A DNA stretch of 64,000 bases from Vombatus ursinus (lineage: Eukaryota; Chordata; Mammalia; Diprotodontia; Vombatidae): contig NW_020954611.1 in assembly GCF_900497805.2 (NCBI RefSeq), positions 6,889,584 to 6,953,583 of the forward strand, in the 5' to 3' direction. Under the pieces are notes generated by a model that saw only the letters and a list, made by a program, of their open reading frames with translations, did not search any database and was not told the origin of the DNA. Made by a program: the position numbers and the translations under genes. This document shows positions 56,095 through 64,000 of this stretch, piece by piece (within the stretch, counting starts at the first letter, position 1; the number at the start of each line of letters is the position of its first letter).

Positions 56095-56210
56095 ACCTAA
56101 AAAATTTTGACCCAAAGTAAATGGCTTGCCCACTAGTAAATGGAAGAGGTAATATTTGAACCCATGGTTTCTTAATTCCAACTCCAATGCTCTTGCCACA
56201 ATATGGCTGT
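56095..56210 (-). repeat. MIR fragment
   Basis: AAGTAAATGGCTTGCCCACT, ATTTGAACCCATGGTTTCTT, CTCTTGCCACAATATGGCTG. Confidence 0.5.
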
Positions 56211-56314
56211 CCCATGTGACTTTCACCCATGCCCTCTCAAAAGTTTATGTTAGGTGATCCTTCCAATGTGCTACTGTATTTCCTTGTATTCTCTTGATAT
56301 TGAAAGGATACCAG

Positions 56315-56470
56315 AGGCAGCTAGGTGGTGCAGTGGATAGAGTACAGGCCCTGAAGTCAGGAGGACCTGAGTTCAAATCCAGCCTCAGACTAAACACTTG
56401 ACATTTACTAGCTGTGTGACCCTGGGCAAGTCATTTAACCCCAATTGCCTAACAATAAAAACAAAAACAA
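56315..56470 (+). repeat. Marsupial tRNA-SINE, full length, perfect TSD
   Basis: AGGCAGCTAGGTGGTGCAGT, GAGTTCAAATCCAGCCTCAG, CCAATTGCCTAAC, then an AAAACAAAAAC-type tail. Identical 12-bp target duplications AAAGGATACCAG lie at 56303-56314 and 56471-56482. It has no RTE-like tail. It is among the youngest insertions here. Confidence 0.93.
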
Positions 56471-56635
56471 AAAGGATACCAGTGAAGTACATTACTTGTC
56501 TGTTGGTTGTACTTCACTCTTGCCATGTGACCAGCTCATTTTATTTTTTCAATCACAGATTTCTTTATGACACCCTTTAAACTACTCCTCCTTTGTAGTT
56601 TCTTGTTTCTAATGTGTTGCACCATGAGTTTTGTC

Positions 56636-56837
56636 TAGGGGTGTGGAACCTGTAGCCTTGATGCCATATATAACCTTCTATGTCCTGGGTGCAGTCTTTT
56701 GACTGAGTCCAAGTTTTACAGAACAAACCCTTTTATTAAGGGGATTTGTTCTATGAAGTTTAGATTTAGTCAAAGGGCCACATTTGAGGACCTAGAGGGT
56801 CACATATGGCCTCGAGAGAAGAGGTTCCCCACACTTA
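56636..56837. mobile_element. Palindromic non-autonomous hAT (MITE-like)
   Basis: A 202-bp element in which the right half is nearly the reverse complement of the left half (TAGGGGTGTGGAACCTGTAG against CTACAGG-type sequence ending GGTTCCCCACACTTA), with the centre near CCCTTTTATTAAGG. Identical 8-bp target duplications GTTTTGTC lie at 56628-56635 and 56838-56845. The 8-bp duplication places it in hAT. It encodes no transposase and would need a helper. Confidence 0.9.
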
Positions 56838-57649
56838 GTTTTGTCAATATTCTTTGGGTGATCTTCGCTTCAATTTTGAGAGACTATAGATTTCCATGAT
56901 TCATAAAAAATCATAACACATCACTCAAAGAATATTGGTGTTTAAAAGTTTCTTTTTTCAAGGAAAAACATAGGGTCATAAACAATGTTTGTGATTTCTC
57001 AAATACAATCCATTCCATTCTTTCTATTCAAAGAAAGATGCAGTTCAGTAGCCATTTGTAATGATTCTACAATATACATACACTGATGGATAAGTCCTAT
57101 AAGTTGTCCATCAAACTACACATCATAGTCTGGACAGTAGACATTGTTCATTCATTAAGATTCTTCCTCAGATGATGACTCTCAACTCTTTTGCGTGATT
57201 ATGGATCTCATTTAAGAGGCTCTGAAATGTTCCAGGATTTGATGTCATTGGCAAATAGGAGCATCTGGAGAAGCTCCCAATCTATAGGAAATCCATATTA
57301 CATTTGGACTCTGTGTTGGGTCTCTTCCAAGACACTGGTGAACACCTTTGATGAGCATATGTCTCTCTGTTATGTGCCATGATGGATACTAATAATCACA
57401 GAGTCATTGAACAAGGTCCTTGTATTATTGTGCCTAAATGTGTTGTTCAGAGATTCTGCAATAGAACATTGACAATGTTTTTGTTTATGCTTCTGAACTA
57501 AAGCATTTTGAAGATAGGCTTAAATTCACTTCAGTTACTGACTTCCCTTATATAATAAATGGTTCCTAATCTCAAAAATCTTTAAATATGGTTGTAAGAC
57601 ACATATGTGAAAAAGAAAGGAATAAAACAATAGCTGTTGACAAGTATTA

Positions 57650-58000
57650 TATGTTCCATGTGGACAATAAATGCTCAAGGAGTTAGGAAAGGAAGAAATC
57701 AGAATGGGAGAAGGTTTCAGGGAAGAGGTGAAACATTATCTATGCCTTGAAAGGTGAATAAAACTGAAGTAGATGAGAAGTACAAATAGGGTAGAATGGA
57801 TATGGCATTTCAGGGACAGTGGGTAGGACTGTCTAGTTGGAACAGAGAATTTGTGTTGCAGAATAATGGGAAATAAGGTTTGAAAGCTAGGTGATGATCA
57901 GATTGTGAAGGACCTTAAATAGAAGGACAAAGAGTTTAGCTTTTGTTTTGTAGGCATCTGGGAGCTATGGAAGGTTTTTGAGTAAGAAATTGTTATGATG
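57650..58000 (-). repeat. L2 LINE 3' region
   Basis: GGTTTCAGGGAAGAGGTGAA, CTATGCCTTGAAAGGTGAAT, GATTGTGAAGGACCTTAAAT and GGGAGCTATGGAAGGTTTTT are the reverse of the L2 3' coding region. Confidence 0.65.
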
Positions 58001-58009
58001 AAAGTGACA

Positions 58010-58950
58010 TTTCAGGAAAACTAATTCGGCAACACTATGTATAATAGATTGTGGGTGAGAGAGATTAAAGGCAGAGAGACCCACTGAGGAGTATATGAGA
58101 AAAGCTGATATGATATATGGCAGTAGGAATGGAAAAGGATTTGACCAATCCAAGAAATGCAAAGAAAAGATGGAACTACAGATTTTATACATGTCACAAG
58201 GGAGAGAACAAATCAAAAGTTTTGAGTCTGAATGATTGAAGAATGGATAGATAGAATTATTAGAATTGATACAGGATTGATAGAAACAAGAAGATAAGGA
58301 AGGAAAAATCTTTTATGATGAAAACAATGAGTTCATTTTTAGGTAGGCTTTATTATAAAAAGGAAATTCTGGTTATGTAGCTGGAGAAGAGAGACTAAAG
58401 CTGGGAAGAAAAATGAGGCCAGAAGAAATTGCTTTGAGAATCATAAAAAGGACCCTTGGAGTCATGAGAGTAGATAGATTCTCAGAGGTGAAAAACAGAG
58501 AGCTAAGGATTTGACCTTGTAGAACCCTGCTCCCTTGCTCCTTCAAAAGAACGAAGAAAAAAGAGGGAGTGTGAAGGTGAGACTTGTCTTCTTTATATCT
58601 CTACTGATCAAAGCCATATTTATCAAGGGGCAAAAAAGGTTTTGCCCCCAAGGTGCCAATATAGGTACAGGAAGTTGGAAGCAACAGTGTGCATCCTTCC
58701 CTAAAAGGACATGCTTTTTTATCTAGAGTGACCTCCATCCCCAAACTTCCTTGCTGTGTGGTGCAAGAAGTCCTCCTTCCAGTTTCCACCAGGATTCTCT
58801 AACAGTGTTGTCCCTCCTAAAGCCTGTCCTCAAATCCTGATATAGGTAAGAGTTGAACCTACCCCTTTCCCAATTATATAGGAGGTTAGGATGACTTTAC
58901 ACTGCAACCTTCCCACCTTGAAACTGTTTTTGCCAGGAGAAAAATATTCC
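58010..58950. other. No recognised feature
   Basis: The L2 match fades out near 58100. No repeat or coding sequence was recognised after that. Confidence 0.35.
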
Positions 58951-58959
58951 TGATTCGGC

Positions 58960-59320
58960 TGTGTTTATACCATCATCCCTCTCATTAAGCCCCTTATTAT
59001 TCTTTCAATATAGTCAAGGCTCCTAACTGGTCTCCCTTACCTCTAAACTCTCCCCTCTCCAATTCATCAAGTCATAATAAAATTCAATAGAAATCTTTGG
59101 TTACTAGCAATAGCACTCTTTGTTGAGTTTCTCCAAACACAAGCCTGATCAGGTCATTCTGATCTCAAAAAACTTTTAATGAGTCCCTATTGCTTATTGA
59201 ATAAAATCTAATTGAATAAATTCTAATTCCCTTAGCCTAGCATTCAATGTTTTTGCAATCTGTTCCCAACCAATATGGCTCACTATTTCTCTACAAAACA
59301 TCATTTAAGGTACCTTTCAT
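58960..59320 (+). repeat. L2 LINE 3' coding region
   Basis: GCCTGATCAGGTCATTCTGA, TTTTAATGAGTCCCTATTGC, TTAGCCTAGCATTCAATG. Confidence 0.65.
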
Positions 59321-59659
59321 CTCTAAAATTTGGTGATTCTGTGTGTACAGTACTATAGCCTCATTGGATTGTTGCCACTAACAGAACATGACTTGCATTT
59401 TTTTTCTCTTCTCCATCTTTACTTTCAATTTCCTCTGCTTACAATCTTTTTCCACTGAAATTCTACCCATTTAGGAAAAAAAACTTTTTTATGAACTTTA
59501 CAATCATGGATAAGATTTAAATATACAAGAAGATCACTGTACATGAAACTAGGAACTTTTGTTATGTAGATTGTTTCAAAGTCTATTATATTTAATAAGG
59601 TAGTAGTAAAATTGATGTTTGTATACCCATCTGAACATTTTTTGGTTTTCTTTGTTAGT

Positions 59660-59960
59660 AAACATTTTTAGTGGTTAATAAACATTTACCAAGTGCCAAC
59701 TATGTGCCAACAGTGTGCTAAGTACTGGGGGAAAACATGAAAAAGAAAAGAAAGACAGCTTCTGCCTTCAAGAAGCTTACTATCTAGAAGACAACACACA
59801 AAAGGAAACTGAAAAGAGTATAGGAGAGGACCTTAATTCATGGGCATAGTGGAGAAGTCAGAAACATCACAAAGTAGTGCAGCCAGGAAGGAAATGAAAT
59901 GTCAGAGCTGAGCTCCCTCCTTAAATGGAGGTTTTGGAATTCATGGCATTACCCTCCAGT
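59660..59960 (-). repeat. L2 LINE 3' region
   Basis: AAACATTTACCAAGTGCCAA, ACAGTGTGCTAAGTACTGGG, CTGCCTTCAAGAAGCTTACT. Confidence 0.7.
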
Positions 59961-60099
59961 TAGAAGGGCAGAGGGTAGTGATAAGGTAGAGTACTGAAGC
60001 TGATGCGTTCTCGATGAAGTTTTCCCAATAATGAGTTTCCTGACAATATTTGTAATATTCTAAGAATGCTTTTTTCTTTCTGTTTTAATGTCTCTGTCA

Positions 60100-60480
60100 C
60101 CACCCATTAACTCAACTCCCCCCATAGAAGCTCTGCCATGTAACAAATAAATACAGTTCAAAGAACAGTTCTATCCACTCTTTTTCTTGTTTTTTTCTTT
60201 TATTTTCTAGTGAGGCAATTGGGGTTAAGTGACTTGCCCAGAGTCACACAGCTATGAAGTATTATGTATCTGAGGCCACATTTGAACTCAGGTCCTCCTG
60301 ACTCCAGGGCTGGTGCTCTATCCACTGCGCCACCTAGCTGCCCCAATTCTATCCACTCTTCAAAGTCCCACTCAAGTGAAAATGCCTCATAAAATATCTT
60401 CTAATCAGTCTGGCCTAAAGTATTCTCATCATTTTCAGAACAATCATATCATTCTATTCATCCGTCTCTGGTGGCATTTA
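60100..60480 (+). repeat. L2 LINE region split by a SINE
   Basis: The sequence before the SINE joins directly to TTCAAAGTCCCACTCAAGTG and GGTGGCATTTATCC, which are L2-like. Confidence 0.5.
60183..60346 (-). repeat. Marsupial tRNA-SINE, perfect TSD
   Basis: A T-rich reversed tail, then GGCAATTGGGGTTAAGTGAC, TCTGAGGCCACATTTGAACT and CGCCACCTAGCTGCCCCAA. Identical 14-bp target duplications TTCTATCCACTCTT lie at 60169-60182 and 60347-60360. It has no RTE-like tail. Confidence 0.93.
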
Positions 60481-60489
60481 TCCTATAAG

Positions 60490-60925
60490 GCCAGGGACCC
60501 ATGATTTCATCAATATGAGTTCTCCTTCCAATAGCACGGATCATAATTGGGACTTGCCTTTTCATCTTGTTTAATTTTTATCCATTTTCCTCCTATGAAT
60601 TCTAAATAGAAGCTCTACCTGGTATGCTATAGACCTTTTTAAGGTATTTTAACATCCCCCAAGTACCATTGCTCCATTCAAACTATCTACCTATGATCTT
60701 CTGCTGGAGGATTTATATGTTGTCTGAGTGATATCATCATATCACTTTTTGTACTTGATTGTAGTGTACTTATATCCACCAAGCTTTTTTCCATTGCCTT
60801 TTGGGTAACTGCTAGTTTTGATTATTCAGAGATTGTGGATCCTAATCATTCGTGGCATTATTGCATCCCTGGAAGATTATTGGTGTTGAGATGGGCATTT
60901 TTGTCATAGATCCACTTGGGAAAGG
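60490..60925. other. No recognised feature
   Basis: Nothing recognised. Confidence 0.35.
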
Positions 60926-60929
60926 GAAA

Positions 60930-61180
60930 GGGAACAAGTATGTATTAAGTGCCAACTATGTGCCAGGTACTGTGCTGAGTGATTTACATATATTATCTAA
61001 TTCAATCCCCCCAACAATGCTGGCTGGTAGGTATTATTATTTGTTTTATAATTGAGGAAAATAAGGCAGGCAGAAGTTAAGTGACTTGCCCAAGGTCACA
61101 CAGTTAGTAAGTGTCTGAGGTTGAATTTGAACTTAATTATTTCTGACTTCAGGCCTAGCATTCTATCTCTTCATCATTTA
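60930..61180 (-). repeat. MIR SINE, near full length
   Basis: AACTATGTGCCAGGTACTGT, AGTTAAGTGACTTGCCCAAG, GTCACACAGTTAGTAAGTGT, AGGCCTAGCATTCTATC. Confidence 0.8.
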
Positions 61181-61289
61181 ACTAACAGTCTGTGAATGAA
61201 AGCATTGTACAATTAATAAAAGGCAAGCCAGCCTATTCTCTTTCTCCTATTTAATTCTGGGCCCAACTCACTGCCCATCTGTAGTGCCT

Positions 61290-61920
61290 GTACATTAAGC
61301 AATCAGTCAATAAACGTTTATTGAATACCTACTATGTTCCAGGTACTGTACTAAGTGCTGGGGATACAAAAAGAGGAAAAAGACAGTCTTTGCCCTCAAG
61401 AAGCTTACAATCTAATGGAAGAGATAACATGTAAACAAATATGTAAAAAGCAAGCTATGTATAATATAAATAGGAAACAATTAAGAAAGCACTATTAAAA
61501 GTGGTTAAGGAAGGCTTCCTGTAGAAGGTAGAATTTTATTGGTACTTAAAGGAAGCAAGGGAAGCCAGTAGGTGAAGTTGATGAGGGAGAGAGTCCCAGG
61601 CATGGTGGACAGCCAGAAAAAAATACTGGTAGTGGAGAGATAAAACATCTTGTTCATGGAACAGCCAGGAGACCAGTGTAATTAGATTGAAGAGTACATG
61701 ACAGGGAGCAAGGCAAAAGAAGACTGGCAAGGTAGGAGGGGGCTAGGTTATGAAGGGTTTTAAATGCCAAACAGAACATGCTGCATTTGATCCTGGAGGC
61801 AACAGGAAGCCCTCGGAGTTTATTGAATAATGAAGATTAAGTGATTGGACCTAAATTTTAGGAAAATCTCTTTGGTGGCTGAATGGAGGGTAGATTGGAG
61901 TGAGGAGAGACTTTGTAGGC
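61290..61920 (-). repeat. L2 LINE 3' region, longest copy
   Basis: The reversed tail (AATAAACGTTTATTGAATAC, ACTAAGTGCTGGGGATACAA, CTCAAGAAGCTTACAATC), then upstream L2 (AGGCTTCCTGTAGAAGG, CCCAGGCATGGTGGACAGCC, GGAAAATCTCTTTGGTGGCT). About 630 bp. Confidence 0.8.
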
Positions 61921-62129
61921 AGGTAGACTCACCAGCAAACTATTACAATAGTCACCAGAGTGATGGTGGTGTTCAGTAGAATGGTCTATTCGGCTACCTG
62001 TCTGACTGGTGTCATAGTCTGGAAATTCTTTATCCATTTGGCTTTTCCCATGCAGATTATGATATGAACATCTATCCAGATTATCCTTGAAAATATGAGA
62101 TGGGGAAAAGCAGATTTTCATAATGATTT

Positions 62130-62570
62130 TCTAAAGTAGACCATGTGTGCATTTACAATCCCACTATTGATTGAAAGCTGTAGAAAATATACGCTACTGC
62201 TGTGCTTTGTTTATTGACTATAAAAAAGCATTTAGATTGATAGACCAAAGCAGAGCCTTAAAGTCTCTCCTCCCGCAGTCTCCCACACACACATTAAGAT
62301 CATACAAGTTTTCTTGTTAGATACAATCACTTCATTCAACTATCCTCTGACTAGTAATATCAACCAAGGCATAAAAATACATAAGCTCAACAATTGTTTG
62401 CAATGTCACTGAGTAAATCTGGGAGGGCATCCAAACAGAAGAATGATTCCCTATGGATTATAAGACCTCCAGATGCTCCTTCTTGCAGGTGGCATTGTAC
62501 TGACCACCAAAATCCCAATATACTACTTTGGTATCCTGAGTGACATCTATGACCACTTAAAATAAATGTG
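62130..62570 (+). mobile_element. RTE-clade reverse-transcriptase remnant
   Basis: The plus strand reads ALFIDYKKAF (62201-62230), the reverse-transcriptase motif A, followed by LIDQSRALKSLL. Further on are an NINQGIK-like motif B (about 62350) and, near 62470-62500, LQMLLLAGGIVLT, a degraded catalytic box corresponding to LFADDIVL. It belongs to the same BovB/RTE-type lineage as the copy at 56.2-57.5 kb. Several stops and shifts are present. Confidence 0.65.
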
Positions 62571-62589
62571 CTGAATAGAGGATACATTT

Positions 62590-63066
62590 GTGTACATGTT
62601 TTATTTTTTAATTAAAAATTTACATTCTAATGAAGTTTATTTTAATTATATTTTAATTTATTAAATATTTCTCAATTACATTTAAATTTTTTAAACATTT
62701 GTTTTTTAAAAATTTGAGTTCTGAATTCTCTCCCCCCCACTTCTCATTGAGAAGTCAAGCATTATATCAATAATACATGTGAAATCTTGCAAAACTTATT
62801 TCCACATTAGCCATTTTGCAAAAACACATATACAAAAACAGAAAAAAATGAAAGTGAAAAAAGTATACTTCAATCTGTACTCAGAGTTCATCAGTTCTCT
62901 CTCTTGAAGTGGATAGCATTTTTCATCATGGGTCCTTTGGAATTGTCTTGAGTTGTATTGATCAGAGTAGCTAAATCTTTCACAGCTGATCACTTTGTAT
63001 AATGTTCTCCTGGTTCTGCTCACTTTATTTTGTATCAGCTCATGCAAGTCTTCCCAGGTTTTTCTA
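62590..63066 (-). mobile_element. L1 3' end
   Basis: Reversed L1 3' UTR and last codons: AATTTGAGTTCTGAATTCTC, ATACTTCAATCTGTACTCAG, GTGGATAGCATTTTTCATCA, GAGTAGCTAAATCTTTCACA. It is collinear with 12240-12690. The AT-rich left end represents the degraded poly-A side. Confidence 0.85.
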
Positions 63067-63229
63067 TGTGTGTATATTTTAGTGCTTCCTTTTACTAGAG
63101 TGGAAGTTCCTTAAGGGAAGGAATCATTTCTTACTTCCTTTTTTATACAGAGGGCATTCGTGTTCAATAACTATTGTATAAATCATCTATCACCTCCCCC
63201 TCTGATAACATTAAAGGGATCTCATAGAT

Positions 63230-63720
63230 GGGAAGGCTCTTAGGGACCAGCTAGTCCAATCCATACCTGAATAGGAATTCCCTCTTTACATCCCAGTCAA
63301 ATGGTCATATAACATGTACTATCAGAGGGGAACCTACTGCCTCTCTCTTTATGTTATTAGCTAATTCATTAGGAAGATTTTCCTTACCTCAAGCCTTAAA
63401 TTGTCTTTCTGAAATTTCTATCCATTGCTTCTATTTCTGCCCACTGGAGCTGAGCAGAAAGGCCTAAACATTCTTCCATATGACAGTCCTTCAAGTACTT
63501 GAAGACAGTTACCACACTTTTCCCATGTCTTCTCTTCTCTTTCAGTTCCTCCAAAAAATTTACATATGGCATGAAATCCAGGCCCTTTGCTCTCCTGTTA
63601 ATCCTCTTTGGATGCAATATTGTTAATGTCATTCCTAAAATGTAACAACCAGAACTGAAAACAATAACCACAGCATCCTGCATTTTTATATGCATCACTC
63701 ATTTCCAAAATTACATATAT
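63230..63720 (+). repeat. L3/CR1 LINE 3' fragment
   Basis: TCTTAGGGACCAGCTAGTCC, AGATTTTCCTTACCTCAAGC, TTCTATTTCTGCCCACTGG and TACTTGAAGACAGTTACCAC are L3/CR1 3' blocks, as in 29380-29760 and 35880-36210. Confidence 0.65.
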
Positions 63721-64000
63721 TTCATTGGAAGTTTTCATTTAATTTTTAAAGTATGTCTTATGCATGTTTACTATCCTCCCTAACCCATCGCTAAATAAAT
63801 AAAAAGCATCTCTAGAGTCAAGCACACTGCCATTTCCTATAGACACACTGAACTAAAATTTCTCTTTTCTCTTCTCTGAATCTCCTTGTTCTTTCCTTAG
63901 AGCCCTGTATGTGGCCTCTACTCCTCTGCATTAATATTCAATATACATATCACATATTTCTATTGTCTGTTTGGCCTTACATGTGTACAGATCAAATTAG

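Larger units (their letters stand above)
56220..57480 (-). mobile_element. RTE-clade LINE remnant with nested SINE and hAT
   Basis: Minus strand. Reading downstream, GFPIDWELLQMLLFANDIKSW (57290-57230, read in pieces) holds the reverse-transcriptase catalytic box as FANDI, where FADDI is expected. After it come thumb and C-terminal segments with a VMIFYESW-like motif and a KMSWSHG/RWAGH-like motif. This is the layout of BovB/RTE-type elements and a different lineage from the RTE at 1.1-4.6 kb. A hAT (56636-56837) and a SINE (56315-56470) lie inside it, each with perfect target duplications. It is too degraded to be active. Confidence 0.7.

Overview
This window looks like non-coding, repeat-dense mammalian DNA, most probably from a marsupial. 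The evidence is its repeat mix: tRNA-derived SINEs of the marsupial WSINE1/SINE1_MD type (several with an RTE/BovB-like 3' tail), MAR1-like CORE-SINEs, very many old MIR, L2 and L3/CR1 copies, two RTE lineages, hAT MITE-like elements, and L1s whose ORF1/ORF2 proteins read like the marsupial L1 group. I found no intact host gene. There is one processed pseudogene (HSPA8) and one weak candidate exon. Repeat family names are from memory of consensus sequences, not from a database search.

Layout. 0-5 kb: an old RTE retrotransposon on the minus strand (about 1095-4650), flanked by unusually long direct repeats. 5.5-9.2 kb: two inverted arms of about 640 bp, both carrying the same fossil hAT element in the same target site, around a 2.3-kb spacer. 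9.3-12 kb: an L1 3' end and three MIRs head to tail. 12.2-15.5 kb: an L1 lacking most of ORF2 (HAL1-like). 16.5-21.8 kb: L2, MIR, SINEs and microsatellites. 22.3-24.2 kb: a long L3/CR1 copy. 24.8-28 kb: MIRs, a possible exon at 25911-26002, and an L1 split by a 1-kb insert. 28-43 kb: mixed L2, MIR, L3, L1 and SINE copies, many nested, and a long purine tract.

43.0-54.3 kb is the most informative block. An HSPA8 processed pseudogene on the plus strand was invaded by an RTE fragment and then by a short L1 (copy A: 5' UTR, ORF1, poly-A). Copy A was in turn invaded by a near-full-length L1 (copy B, 45242-51571) and by a SINE whose tail has grown into a GAA microsatellite holding the only assembly gap (10 Ns). 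Both L1 insertions have recognisable target-site duplications, so the order of events can be read directly.

55.3-64 kb: a three-unit GATA array, an RTE copy carrying a SINE and a palindromic hAT (both with perfect target duplications), more L2/MIR, a plus-strand RTE reverse-transcriptase remnant, an L1 3' end and an L3 fragment. The window reads as layered transposon history. Its main value is in dating and mechanism (premature polyadenylation of L1, ORF2-less L1s, two kinds of SINE tail), not in host gene function.
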